A stretch of DNA of 64,000 bases from Bacteroidota bacterium (GTDB lineage Bacteria > Bacteroidota > Bacteroidia > Bacteroidales > Lentimicrobiaceae): assembly GCA_023417935.1 (NCBI GenBank), contig JAEZDY010000018.1, positions 1 to 64,000 of the forward strand. The letters run 5' to 3'. The notes under the pieces are model-generated. The model saw only the letters and a program-made list of their open reading frames with translations. It made no database searches and was not told where the DNA came from. Both the position numbers and the translations under genes were made by a program. How positions within the stretch are numbered: the first letter of the stretch is position 1; each line of letters opens with the position of its first letter. This document shows positions 46,198 to 54,297 of the stretch, in pieces.

Positions 46198-46882
46198 GAT
46201 ATTCCGGTTTAAAAACATTTTCTGTTACAACCTGCCCATCCAGCATTCTTACAATCCGGTGACTGTACCTTGCATCATGCTCACTGTGCGTAACCATCAC
46301 AACAGTAGTACCAGCCTCATTCAAATCAGAAAGAAGCTGCATTACCTCATTGCCATTGATTGAATCAAGATTACCGGTAGGCTCATCGGCCAGTATAAGC
46401 TTTGGATTATTCACCACGGCTCTTGCCACAGCTACACGTTGCTGCTGACCTCCGCTGAGCTGCAGAGGGAAGTGATGCCGCCGGTGCATGATCTGCATCT
46501 TTTCAAGCACCTGCTCAACCATCTTTCTCCGCTGTGAACCTTTTACTCCCAGGTATATCAGCGGAAGTTCCACATTCTCAAATACCGTGAGCTCATCAAT
46601 AAGATTGAAATTCTGGAAAACGAAGCCAATATTCTCCTTTCTGATATCCGCCTTGGCGTTCTCATTCAAAATAGCTGTTTCCACTCCGTTAAGCCTGTAC
46701 TTGCCGGCATCAGGATCATCCAGTAATCCCAGTATATTCAACAAAGTAGACTTCCCGCACCCTGACGGGCCCATAATTGCAACAAACTCACCTTCATTTA
46801 CCTCAAGCGACAGCTTATTCAACGCCACTGTTTCCACCTCATCAGTGCGGTAATACTTTTCAAGATTGCTGATACTTATCAT
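46190..46882 (-). CDS. MacB/LolD-type ABC transporter ATPase
   Basis: 230 residues, complete nucleotide-binding domain: Walker A GPSGCGKST, Q-loop FVFQNFNLI, signature LSGGQQQRVAVARA, Walker B LILADEPTGNLD and switch His in VMVTHSEHDA. It powers the FtsX-type permease encoded downstream with an 8-bp overlap (translational coupling). The periplasmic adaptor and TolC-like genes often seen in MacAB sets are absent. Probable regulation is by the convergent NtrC/NtrB-like pair. Cargo unknown. Confidence 0.9.
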   Translation of the reverse strand: MISISNLEKYYRTDEVETVALNKLSLEVNEGEFVAIMGPSGCGKSTLLNILGLLDDPDAGKYRLNGVETAILNENAKADIRKENIGFVFQNFNLIDELTVFENVELPLIYLGVKGSQRRKMVEQVLEKMQIMHRRHHFPLQLSGGQQQRVAVARAVVNNPKLILADEPTGNLDSINGNEVMQLLSDLNEAGTTVVMVTHSEHDARYSHRIVRMLDGQVVTENVFKPEYHV

Positions 46883-47131
46883 GACACAGATTTTATTTCA
46901 GGTTAACAGTTAACCAATAAATAAAAACAATGCCAAACTCCCAAAGTCCCTGTTAGCAGGGAATTCAGGAAAATGAGCGACACTGAAGTGTAACGAAATG
47001 ATACAGGGGGTGTTTATATACGATCATCAGCATAATCAGTATGATCAGCATGATCAATACTATCCCACAAACACTGCCATCAAATCGCCTCCCTCCTGGC
47101 AGATCCCGGCGAAGAAGCGATTAATTTGCTT

Positions 47132-47344
47132 CTACCCCTTAACTTCATTAACGCGGAATGAAACCTTGCAGATTACACCGTATGAGGTTATTTTGCCATC
47201 TTTTACATGTACTTTCATGTCCTTAACATACACAGAATCAATATCGCGTATTGTTTTTGAAACCTCAGTAACTGCTTGTTGTATTGCATCCTCAATTCCC
47301 CTTTCAGATGAGGCTATAACCTCAATAACTTTTACGATTGCCAT
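47132..47344 (-). CDS. Dodecin flavin-storage protein
   Basis: 70 residues, the usual dodecin length: MAIVKVIEVIASSERGIEDA, TIRDIDSVYVKDMKVHVKDG, ITSYGVICKVSFRV. Dodecins form hollow dodecamers that bind flavins (riboflavin, FMN, FAD) in the cytosol and buffer them. The aromatic residue that stacks on flavin in bacterial dodecins corresponds to the Tyr/Val region around DSVYVKD. It stands alone, with 249 bp of gene-free DNA behind it that contains only loose ATCAGCATGATCA words. Confidence 0.88.
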   Translation of the reverse strand: MAIVKVIEVIASSERGIEDAIQQAVTEVSKTIRDIDSVYVKDMKVHVKDGKITSYGVICKVSFRVNEVKG

Positions 47345-47414
47345 AACATTATTTTAAAAGTGAATAATGTTAGTATAACCTTCGTTTGATGAAATAGTTT
47401 GTTGAGCAGCATAC

Positions 47415-47442
47415 CTTTAGCCTTTAGCCTTTAGCCTTTACT
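47415..47442. repeat. TAGCCTTTAGCCTTTAGCC array
   Basis: Reverse-complement form of the GGCTAAAGG word, three units of 8 bp, just downstream of the NADH dehydrogenase stop codon. Confidence 0.7.
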
Positions 47443-48685
47443 ACTCCTGCTCTTTCAATATCAACCTCAGCGACGTATCCCTTGTAAAGAACAGCCAAGC
47501 CCAGTTGATGAATATCACCAGCTTGTTTCGAACGCTCAGTATGAGCATCAGGTGGAGGAACATCCAGATGATCCAGGCGAAGAAGCCTTTGAATTTGATG
47601 TACGGGAGGTCCACTACTGCTTTCTTCTTGCCGATAGTGGCCATGGTGCCTTTGTCCTTGTATTCGAATTCCTTCAGGTGTTTACCGGTTGCGGCTCTAT
47701 GGAGGTTGTGAGCCAGGTTGCGGGCCTGGTTTATGGCAACGTTAGCCACCTGTGGATGGCCATCAGGATATTTTGGTGTTATCATGTAAGCAATATCCCC
47801 AACAGCATAAATGTCATCATAAGTCAATATCCGGTTTAACCGATCCACTTTATAGCGATTCCTGTATACTGCCTCTTCACTCAGGCCTTTCACAATATTG
47901 CCCGTTACACCGGCCGTCCATATAACCTGCCGGCTCTTGATATGTTGCCCGTTATTTAACTGCACAACCGCACCATCGTAGGCTTTCACCATCACACTGG
48001 TCATGATCTCCACCCCCATCTCTTTCAAATACCTCTCTGAGGCAGCCTTCGCCATATCACTCATGGAGTTCAGCGTATGCTGACTTCCTTCAATCAAAAT
48101 GATCCTTAGCTTGCTGAAATCAAGGCGCGGATAGTCTTTTGGCAGTATGTTGTTCCTGATTTCGGCGAAAGCCCCTGCAAGCTCAACCCCTGTAGGACCG
48201 GCCCCAATAATAACCAGGTTTAACAGGTACTCCCGCTCCTCCTCCGAAACCGTCAAAAGGTTCTCGAAATTCTGCAGTATATTATTCCTGATTTTTATCG
48301 CATCATACGTCGACTTCAGCGAATAAGCGTTTGCCCTGATCTGTTCATTATTAAAGAAATTAGTCCGGCAGCCGGTAGCAATAATCAGCTTATCATACCC
48401 AAACGCGCCAATGTCAGTCGCAATCATCTTCTTGTCAGCATCAATGTATGTTACCGTTGCCATCCTTATCTGTGTGTTCTTACGGTTCTGCAATATCTTC
48501 CTTAGCGGGAACGAAATACTGCCCGGCTCAATCTGCGAAGTGGCTACCTGGTAAAAAAGCGGCTGAAACTGATGGTGATTGAGCTTATCAATCAGCAGCA
48601 CCTCAAACATATCCTCATCAATATGCTTCAGCAACTGTATCCCGGCGAAACCGGCACCGATTATAATGATTTTTTGTGTGGGCAT
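47441..48685 (-). CDS. Type II NADH dehydrogenase (NDH-2)
   Basis: About 414 residues from the ATG at 48685 (MPTQKIIIIGAGFAGIQLLK); the frame opens 20 codons earlier without support. Two dinucleotide-binding motifs: GAGFAG near residue 9 for FAD and GAGPTGVELAGAFAEIR near 170 for NADH. DDIYAVGDIAY near 295 contacts the flavin. The last 50 residues contain an amphipathic membrane-anchoring helix region (FKGFFAWIIWMFLHLMLIL). It oxidises NADH and reduces quinone without pumping protons, on the inner face of the cytoplasmic membrane. Confidence 0.87.
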   Translation of the reverse strand: MPTQKIIIIGAGFAGIQLLKHIDEDMFEVLLIDKLNHHQFQPLFYQVATSQIEPGSISFPLRKILQNRKNTQIRMATVTYIDADKKMIATDIGAFGYDKLIIATGCRTNFFNNEQIRANAYSLKSTYDAIKIRNNILQNFENLLTVSEEEREYLLNLVIIGAGPTGVELAGAFAEIRNNILPKDYPRLDFSKLRIILIEGSQHTLNSMSDMAKAASERYLKEMGVEIMTSVMVKAYDGAVVQLNNGQHIKSRQVIWTAGVTGNIVKGLSEEAVYRNRYKVDRLNRILTYDDIYAVGDIAYMITPKYPDGHPQVANVAINQARNLAHNLHRAATGKHLKEFEYKDKGTMATIGKKKAVVDLPYIKFKGFFAWIIWMFLHLMLILSVRNKLVIFINWAWLFFTRDTSLRLILKEQE

Positions 48686-48758
48686 ATTATGGAAACAATT
48701 GGAATGTGATATTGTCATATCATACACATTACGAATTGTATGCAATCTCGAAATTCCT

Positions 48759-48798
48759 ATATACGCAGAGACGCGATTAATCGCGTCTCTGCGTATAT
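48759..48798. repeat. Perfect 40-bp palindrome
   Basis: 20-bp arms with no loop (ATATACGCAGAGACGCGATT and its complement). Lies between two same-strand genes, without a T-tract. It is of the interspersed GAGACGCGATTAATCGCGTCTC type seen in unrelated phyla. Confidence 0.95.
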
Positions 48799-48800
48799 CA

Positions 48801-49843
48801 TTAATCCTTAATACACCTAACCGGATTACCGGAATTCATGTGTGCAGAGTAGGTATCTATTTCGTTTTCCATGCCAAAGTATGATGGGTAAAGTAACACT
48901 AAACGGTTTGAGCTTCCCATCCAGTAATAGGCTATCATCTCATATTCATCATCATACCCATACTCATCTCTTCCGATAGTAGATTTTGAACTAAAACCTG
49001 TGGCATTCGTGCCATCATAGAGAGATAGCGGACTCGTTTTGTAATTAACGAATTCAAACAGCATATCCCATTCTGTAGCTGTGGGTATGTGCCATCCAAC
49101 CGGACAAAGCTTCTGGGTATTCACACAGTAGTAATTGTATGAAACGCCAAGCGTATCGTAAGCCTCATCATCGTATGGATAGCAATAGGAAGGTGTTGAT
49201 CCGTTACTGCTCCAGTCGTCCGACAAGCTATACTGAATAGGCGTTCCATCGTTCAAATGGGTTGTCTTTAAATTTTCAGCCATCCATTCTTGTCCGTTAA
49301 TTACAATGGTGTTATACTTGTTTCCATCGAAGTCGGTTATCTGTTTGAAAACTATTTTCGTTTTAAAGCTTCTTACTGTATCACTGTAAGCTGTTGTATC
49401 AGCATTCGTCGCGAAAGCATTGTAATAATACCGGGTATTTGACTGCAGTGCTGTTATATCCAGAGTAGCATTGTAATCTGTACCCGACGCAATAACAACT
49501 GAATCTTCTATCGAAGGATATTGATTTACACTGTAACACATAATTAGGAAGATACTCATTGTACATATCTATCTGCCAGCTATCGCCACCATCAATTGTC
49601 GACATAATAAAGTGTCCGGGAGGTTGTGGACATCCGCCTAAGCCTCCGACGATCCAGCCTCTGTTTTCATCAATAAAATCTATTGCCAGAATACTGGCAT
49701 TTGGAGGTAAATCACCCAGTACCGTTCCTGGCATGCCGTATTCACATAGCCATTGGGCCTGTCAAACTGCACTTCCCATGAATATCCACCATCTGTAGTC
49801 TTCATAATCATATCGCTGGCAGTACCTCCGGCAGCCCATCAAC
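48801..49843 (-). pseudogene. FISUMP-domain/YCF48 secreted protein, frameshifted and truncated
   Basis: Three frames together describe one broken protein. Upstream (49843-49740): GWAAGGTASDMIMKTTDGGYSW, a YCF48 blade. Middle (49734-49399): GDLPPNASILAIDFIDENRG, another blade, ending after STIDGGDSWQIDMYNEYLPN. Downstream (frame from 49559): fibronectin-III-like LDITALQSNTRYYYNAFATN, then a Fibrobacter-succinogenes-major-paralog domain (GQEWMAENLKTTHLNDGTPI, LCPVGWHIPTATEWDMLFEF, GNPVRCIKD). The 5' end is cut off next to a REP-like repeat at 49844, so there is no start or signal peptide. At least two frame changes occur. Confidence 0.78.
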
Positions 49844-49965
49844 CCCCTCACCCTCCCTTCTACTGGAGAAGGTAGGATGAAGAGCCTTCATATATATAGA
49901 GTTGCAATTACAGCCGATATCACATCAGCTGCAGCAAATTATTTCCAGGATGTCAATGAACTTCA
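49844..49965. repeat. REP-like copy and about 70-bp ATATATATAGAGTTGC repeat
   Basis: 49844-49877 is a REP-like copy. 49889-49960 is nearly identical to 53952-54021 (a two-base indel and a few substitutions). These begin the 654-bp gene-free stretch 49844-50497. Confidence 0.8.
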
Positions 49966-49974
49966 ATTTATTAG

Positions 49975-50085
49975 ACAAGGCTAATGGCTAAAGGCTAAAG
50001 GCTAAAGTTTAAAGTAAAAAATGAAACTTAAATCAGCTTTTTTGCTCTTTGCCCTTTGCCCTATGCTCCATGCTCTATACTAATG
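49975..50085. repeat. GGCTAAAGG words then CTTTGCCCTATGCTC words
   Basis: 49975-50016: AGACAAGGCTAATGGCTAAAGGC and on (8-bp period), the same opening as at 8802 and 14497. 50041-50085: GCTCTTTGCCCTTTGCCC and ATGCTCCATGCTCTATAC, the reverse complement of the AGAGCATAG word. Confidence 0.7.
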
Positions 50086-50118
50086 CAATTACTATGCTAA
50101 TACACCACTTTTAAAAAA

Positions 50119-50434
50119 TTGTCCGTCGTTGTCCACCCCTTGTCAGGTTTTGGCAGTTAATTAACTGACACAATCTCTGCCACAGGGTGGACAAGTGTGG
50201 ACAAGGGTGGGCAAGTGTGGACAAATACCTGACAAATAGGCAACTTTTGTGCTAAAGCGATAAAAAAATAGAAATGATACCTTTTGATACCCTGTGTCAT
50301 GTTTTTTGGCAGTCGCCGCATGACACGGGAACTGACACCAAGCGTGGAAGCCCTCACCCCATTGGCGGTAACTCCCGGCAGGACGTAGCCCTCACCCCCC
50401 GGACCCCCTCCCCCAGGGGGGGAGGGGGAGAAGA
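50119..50434. repeat. TTGTCC inverted array with GGCAGT core, then REP copy
   Basis: 50119-50160 TTGTCCACC words and TTTTGGCAGTTAATTAACTG; 50170-50240 the inverted GTGGACAAG words (five, about 10-bp period); a second core TTTTTTGGCAGTCGCCGCAT and GACACGGGAACTGACACC at 50300-50340; REP copy 50384-50434. The same design occurs at 54158-54290. Confidence 0.7.
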
Positions 50435-50497
50435 TACTTCTAAAGTGGAGTGTGAACAATCTATTTCAGATGCAAGTTTATTACCAAAAAATCAGGT

Positions 50498-50869
50498 ATG
50501 AAGAAAATTATACTCCTCTCTATTCTGCTGTCAGTCATTATTATAAGCTTTGGCTTTCTTAATGAAACCGGCACAAATGAAGTTTATGTACTTGTGAAGT
50601 ATAAAGCCCAGCAAAACAAGAGCGAACAGGCACTTACTGAGCTCAAGAACCTCGTAACCAAGGTAAAGGAAGAGCCTAATTACAACAAGATTGTCATCCA
50701 TGTTGATCCTGCTGACCCGACCAATATCCTGCTTTATGAACACTGGGATGATGAAGCCTACTATAAAGGCTACCACATGAGTACCCCTCACCTGCAGAAA
50801 TTTATAACCAACTCCCGGGAGTTTCTGGCAGGACCGCCAGAGATCACTTTCTGGGAGGTGGTGGATTAG
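50498..50869 (+). CDS. Exported or membrane-anchored ABM-family monooxygenase-like protein
   Basis: 123 residues. Hydrophobic N-terminus (MKKIILLSILLSVIIISFGF) acts as signal or anchor. Residues 28-120 match the antibiotic-biosynthesis-monooxygenase dimeric alpha-beta barrel (EVYVLVKYKAQQNKSEQALT, EEPNYNKIVIHVDPADP, ILLYEHWDDEAYYKGYHMST, HLQKF). Family members act on quinones, heme or polyketides without bound cofactor, but many have no known substrate. Export is unusual for the family. It stands alone between repeat clusters. Confidence 0.78.
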   Translation: MKKIILLSILLSVIIISFGFLNETGTNEVYVLVKYKAQQNKSEQALTELKNLVTKVKEEPNYNKIVIHVDPADPTNILLYEHWDDEAYYKGYHMSTPHLQKFITNSREFLAGPPEITFWEVVD

Positions 50870-50914
50870 TTAATGCTTATAGATTAAATTAGGAAAAGGA
50901 TTTTACCAGCTCAA

Positions 50915-51079
50915 TGAGATTCCTCGTGAAAAACTCGGAATGACGGGGTGCAGGTGTTCTTTTTGGAGGGGGTATTACACAAGGCGGCTCGCCGCCTTGT
51001 GTAATACCCCCTCCACTTTATGGCAACAAGGGCTCGTCATTCCGAACTCCGCTTTTGGGTGGAGTGAGGAATCTCATTA
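50915..51079. repeat. Composite element: 25-bp-arm palindrome plus CTCCGC hairpin
   Basis: 50964-51015 is a perfect palindrome, 25-bp arms with a 2-nt loop (arm includes GGAGGGGGTATTACACAAGG). 51019-51034 reads TATGGCAACAAGGGCT; 51035-51079 is the CGTCATTCCGAACTCCGC hairpin with GAATCTCATTA tail. The same order and spacing recur at 54298-54415. Confidence 0.9.
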
Positions 51080-51124
51080 TACAATAGATAATTCTTAACT
51101 TTACACAGTAAAACTCATGTCGGT

Positions 51125-51826
51125 ATGAAAAAGATAGGCATCATTGGTGGCCTCGGCCCGGAAGCAACAGTGGATTATTACAAGGAAATCATTAACTGCT
51201 TCAAAACCGAAAGCGGTGAAATGAACTACCCTGAGATCATCATCTACAGCGTAAACATGGCAGATTTCCTGGCACCTATGAAACGAAAGGCCTGGGATGA
51301 TGCAGCCGCTTACCTGCTGGAGAAGATCAGGGCACTGAAACTTGCGGGTGCAGATTTTGCCGCCATCAGTGCCAATACCCCTCACCTGCTTTTTGAGAAG
51401 ATCAAGGCCGATTCACCCCTGCACCTGATAAGTATCGTGGAAGCAACACGCGAAGAGGCTTCAAGGCGAGGACTTCAGAATCCCGGACTCATTGGCACGG
51501 GTTTTACCATGAATGCATCCTTCTATCCTGAAACCTTCAGCAAATACGGAATGAATGTGATTATGCCCGACGAGGCAGATAAAAAACTCATCAACCATCG
51601 CCTTTTCAGCGAAATAGAACTCGGCATCTTCAAAGATGAAACCCGTCAGGAGCTGATCGACATCACCCGGAAAATGGTTGAAGAGAAACAAATAGATTCA
51701 TTGATCCTCGGCTGCACCGAATTCCCACTGATCCTCCCCGAACCCTCATACGCCGGCATCCCGATGCTTAACACCACGAAGATACATGTGGATGCGATTG
51801 TGAGGTACGCTATCAGCAAAGGCTGA
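51125..51826 (+). CDS. Aspartate/glutamate racemase-family protein
   Basis: 233 residues, two-domain racemase fold: IGIIGGLGPEATVDYYKEI at the start, VNMADFLAPM, then the first catalytic loop SANTPHLLFEKI, and the second loop LILGCTEFPLIL with the catalytic Cys. The first loop normally has Cys or Thr where this protein has Ala (SANTPH), so a one-base mechanism, a different reaction or no racemase activity is possible; other Bacteroidota and Firmicutes members show the same change. Cytosolic; would supply D-Asp or D-Glu for the cell wall or metabolise them. Promoter candidate TAACTTTA about 30 bp upstream. Confidence 0.85.
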   Translation: MKKIGIIGGLGPEATVDYYKEIINCFKTESGEMNYPEIIIYSVNMADFLAPMKRKAWDDAAAYLLEKIRALKLAGADFAAISANTPHLLFEKIKADSPLHLISIVEATREEASRRGLQNPGLIGTGFTMNASFYPETFSKYGMNVIMPDEADKKLINHRLFSEIELGIFKDETRQELIDITRKMVEEKQIDSLILGCTEFPLILPEPSYAGIPMLNTTKIHVDAIVRYAISKG

Positions 51827-51839
51827 CCGCCATTGCGAT

Positions 51840-53195
51840 TTACATCATACCCAATACCTGATCAGGCAGGAAGATGTTATCGGCTGATTTCTTATTGCTT
51901 TTCAAAAATAGAACCGGCACTATCTTCTTGTTTTGGCTGAATGGTAATTTGGCTGCCTTTTCTGATAATACTCTGAGTAAACGCTCAATATTTTCATCCT
52001 CACTCCATTTGCACTCACCTACCAGCAAGCTTTTACCATCGGCAGATAATGCCAGAACATCTATTTCCAGTTGTTCATCACGCGAGATGTTACCCCACCA
52101 GCGTGAGGCTAAACCATATCGCTTACCCATAACTATCTGGCCACTTACCGCCCTGCGGCATAAAATCTCCCAATGCCATGATACATAGGAATTGAACCTC
52201 TGCAATACTTCTTCAATAACTGCATCTGTCCTTCCTATTTCTATCAATGACCTGTTGGGAACAACAAACCTGAAATAATAGTCCATAAAAGGGTCGGCTA
52301 CTTTGTACAGCCCTTTTTTACTGTTACGTGGACTTTCGCCGAAAGGAATTTCACGCTCAAGGTATCCAAGAGATATAAGCTTTTCTAATGGTCCTGATAG
52401 GCTTGTAGCAGGCTTGTTTGCTCTCACGGCAATTTCTGATAACCGGTTTGCACCATTACCAATCAGCGAAAGCAGTGTTGATGCCTGCACTATATCACGC
52501 ATGTCGTCAATAAATAACCGGTAAGGTTCTTCATAAAGTGTGCCCTGGGCATTAAGCAAATTATACATGATGGCGTCGTGAAGCGAATTGCTTTGAAGGC
52601 GAATCTCCCAATACCGTGGTACACCGCCCCAAACTGCATATTCTTCCACAGCTTGCGATGCAGAACATTCTAAAACTTCCTGAAAATACCTGATATGAAT
52701 AGGCGCGAGTTTTAATATCTGACTGGCCCTCCCGTACAATGGAGAGGTGGAATCAAGTATTAGGCCTTTCATAAGCTGTTGCGAGGAACCGCAGAGGATG
52801 ATATTATATTTAAGCTTCTTTGAATCCACCAGCTTTTGCAACAAAGCGGGAAGTTCAGGTGAACTCTTTGCCATATAGGGAAATTCATCAAGGCAAAGAG
52901 TAAACCGCTCACTGGTGCGAATATTGAGAGCTTCGAATAGTGCATGCCAGTCGGGATAAATAACATGATCAAAGCCCTCAAACAGCAAGCCTATTTCTTT
53001 AGCAAGCAATGAAACCTGATACGAAGGCTCGGTTTGGTCAGCCATATAATACACATCCGAAGTAGAAAGCACCTTTTTAATCAGGGTCGACTTTCCCAAC
53101 CTTCTGCGGCCATATACAACTATCAATGATGGTGATTCACCACTCAAAGCAGTTTCCAGCCTCTTTTTCTCTTCAATCCTGTCAACAAATTTCAT
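51840..53195 (-). CDS. AAA ATPase with C-terminal DUF234 nuclease-like domain
   Basis: 451 residues. N-terminal archaeal-type ATPase: FVDRIEEKKRLE, Walker A YGRRRLGKST, Walker B LCLDEFPYMA, sensor LCGSSQQLMKGL. A winged helix (about 250-310, NRLSEIAVRANKPATSLSGPLEKL) follows. The C-terminus (340-451) is DUF234-like with a PD-(D/E)XK pattern: EQLEIDVLALSADGKSLLVGECKW. Members are widespread in Bacteroidota and archaea and often sit near mobile DNA; the biological role is not known. The gene is complete and has its own TATTTTTG box at 53223-53216. Confidence 0.85.
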   Translation of the reverse strand: MKFVDRIEEKKRLETALSGESPSLIVVYGRRRLGKSTLIKKVLSTSDVYYMADQTEPSYQVSLLAKEIGLLFEGFDHVIYPDWHALFEALNIRTSERFTLCLDEFPYMAKSSPELPALLQKLVDSKKLKYNIILCGSSQQLMKGLILDSTSPLYGRASQILKLAPIHIRYFQEVLECSASQAVEEYAVWGGVPRYWEIRLQSNSLHDAIMYNLLNAQGTLYEEPYRLFIDDMRDIVQASTLLSLIGNGANRLSEIAVRANKPATSLSGPLEKLISLGYLEREIPFGESPRNSKKGLYKVADPFMDYYFRFVVPNRSLIEIGRTDAVIEEVLQRFNSYVSWHWEILCRRAVSGQIVMGKRYGLASRWWGNISRDEQLEIDVLALSADGKSLLVGECKWSEDENIERLLRVLSEKAAKLPFSQNKKIVPVLFLKSNKKSADNIFLPDQVLGMM

Positions 53196-53215
53196 AGCTC
53201 AAACATTATGGAGTA

Positions 53216-53223
53216 CAAAAATA
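53216..53223 (-). promoter_or_regulatory. TATTTTTG promoter box
   Basis: Minus strand box 20 bp upstream of the ATG at 53195. Confidence 0.4.
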
Positions 53224-53280
53224 ATGTTTCTGCTACATAAAAGCAAATACTAAAATATTGGGATTTTACCAGCAAGGTCA

Positions 53281-53317
53281 CGTCATTCCGAACTCCGCTT
53301 TTGGGCGGAGTGAGGAA
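53281..53317. repeat. CTCCGC hairpin element
   Basis: CGTCATTCCGAACTCCGC, TTTTGG loop and GCGGAGTGAGGAATC, immediately followed by the duplicated 82-bp gene fragment. Confidence 0.85.
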
Positions 53318-53320
53318 TCA

Positions 53321-53402
53321 GTTTTCTTTGTTTCAGGCGGATTATTGGCTTTAAGCTGATTATCAACTGCAGAGATGATACTATCATGTAATATCTTGTT
53401 AT
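53321..53402 (-). pseudogene. 82-bp fragment of the 58167-58436 gene
   Basis: Identical to 58348-58429 except for one base (ATACTATC against ATAGTATC). On the minus strand it encodes the N-terminal part HDSIISAVDNQLKANNPPET of that protein without start codon or remainder. It abuts the CTCCGC hairpin at one end and the next gene's stop codon at the other. Confidence 0.92.
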
Positions 53403-53753
53403 TTAAAGTTTCTCCACCTCCTCATCCACCGTATCCAGAATCGTCAGATGGAATGAATACTCAAACCACTTCCCGAATAATGCGAAGGTTCTTTTCTTTG
53501 GCCAGACGCTTTCATCTGTATACCAGTTATTCAACTGATCAGCAAATATCAGATCGAAATTCTTAGACAACCACTTTTTGGCTGATTCTTCTTCATTAAA
53601 ATCAGGTATTAAATACAAGTCAGAATCTTGTAATACATCATCACCTGAAGTAACCGCATCTATTTCTGTTAGCCAGTCTTTAAAATGCTTCTTTGGTCGC
53701 ACAATCAGCGCCGACCGGTTTATTGAATCAAAAAAATAAGGAATGGGCTCCAT
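53403..53753 (-). CDS. Conserved hypothetical protein
   Basis: 116 residues, soluble, acidic, rich in Trp and Phe: MEPIPYFFDSINRSALIVRP, KDWLTEIDAV, DLYLIPDFNEEESAKKWLSK, FDLIFADQLNNWYTDESVWP, WFEYSFHLTILDTV. The composition and regular helix pattern indicate a real gene, and I associate this sequence type with uncharacterised Bacteroidota proteins. No signal peptide. Its stop codon abuts the duplicated gene fragment at 53402, so the native C-terminus may have been altered. Function unknown. Confidence 0.7.
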   Translation of the reverse strand: MEPIPYFFDSINRSALIVRPKKHFKDWLTEIDAVTSGDDVLQDSDLYLIPDFNEEESAKKWLSKNFDLIFADQLNNWYTDESVWPKKRTFALFGKWFEYSFHLTILDTVDEEVEKL

Positions 53754-53773
53754 AGGTTGTTCTTTGTTTTTAG

Positions 53774-53798
53774 TGGTCCCCGAGTTTTTATCGAGGGG
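53774..53798. repeat. 25-bp TGGTCCCCGAG element
   Basis: Exact reverse complement of 4944-4968. CCCC and GGGG ends flank GAGTTTTTATCGA. It is the first element in the 703-bp gene-free stretch 53754-54456. Confidence 0.85.
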
Positions 53799-53867
53799 TT
53801 CCTTGTTGTTTGTTATTTGTTTTTTCTGTTAGTTAGGTTCAATGATGTAAATATAGTGATTTTACAA

Positions 53868-54021
53868 GCTCAATGAGATTCCTCACTCATAGGACGTAGC
53901 CCTTACCCCCCGGCCCCCTGCTCCCAGAGGGCGAGGGGGAGGAGAGAGCTCCATATATATAGAGTTGCAATTACAGCCGATATCACATTAGCTGCAGCAT
54001 TATTTCCAGTATGTCAAAGAA
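53868..54021. repeat. CAATGAGATTCCTCA box, REP copy and 70-bp repeat
   Basis: 53868-53890 CAATGAGATTCCTCACTCAT and AGGACGTAGCCC; 53903-53944 REP-like copy; 53952-54021 the second copy of the ATATATATAGAGTTGC repeat. Same order as at 49844-49965. Confidence 0.8.
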
Positions 54022-54125
54022 CCAAAAATGCGCTGCGCGCGTTCAAGGTGTTCAAATTGTTCAATGTTGTTCAATTCATTAACCGTCACTCACTAACCAC
54101 TGACCACTTCCCCCTAACCACTAAT
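54022..54125. repeat. GTTCAA words and CACTAACCACT words
   Basis: 54027-54075: GCGCTGCGCGCGTTCAAGG, then GTTCAA words (reverse TTGAAC). 54078-54125: CACTCACTAACCACTGACC words, the reverse complement of the TTAGTGGT word at 16597. Confidence 0.7.
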
Positions 54126-54157
54126 TGCAACTTTGGTGCTAAATGTGCCAAAAATTG

Positions 54158-54290
54158 AATTTGTCGCCCTTTGTCGGTCTTTTGGCAGTTTTTGGCAGAA
54201 AAACAGCATGACACGAAAACTGACACGAAACCGCCAAAAGGCGACAAAAGGCGACAAAAGGCGACAAGCCTGCCACAATGGCAGATAATT
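54158..54290. repeat. TTGTCG inverted array with GGCAG core
   Basis: Left arm TTGTCGCCCTTTGTCG, core TTTTGGCAGTTTTTGGCAG and GCATGACACGAAAACTGACAC, right arm three AAAAGGCGAC units. Paralogous in design to 50119-50345, but with CGCC in place of CACC, matched on both arms. Confidence 0.75.
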
Positions 54291-54297
54291 TTTTATT

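Noticed and set aside
47018..47062. ATCAGCATGATCA words as an operator array
   Set aside because: Only two or three imperfect units, no spacing rule and no regulator nearby.
46998..47357. 119-codon plus-strand frame over the dodecin gene
   Set aside because: Antisense shadow of a clear dodecin; no domain or start support.
50157..50501. Frames on both strands with GGGGPGGEG or PSPRGGG peptides
   Set aside because: Translated REP-like repeat; no gene-like composition outside it.
50964..51015. Palindrome as a rho-independent terminator
   Set aside because: Stem is far longer than usual, there is no T-tract, and an almost identical composite occurs at a site with different gene context.
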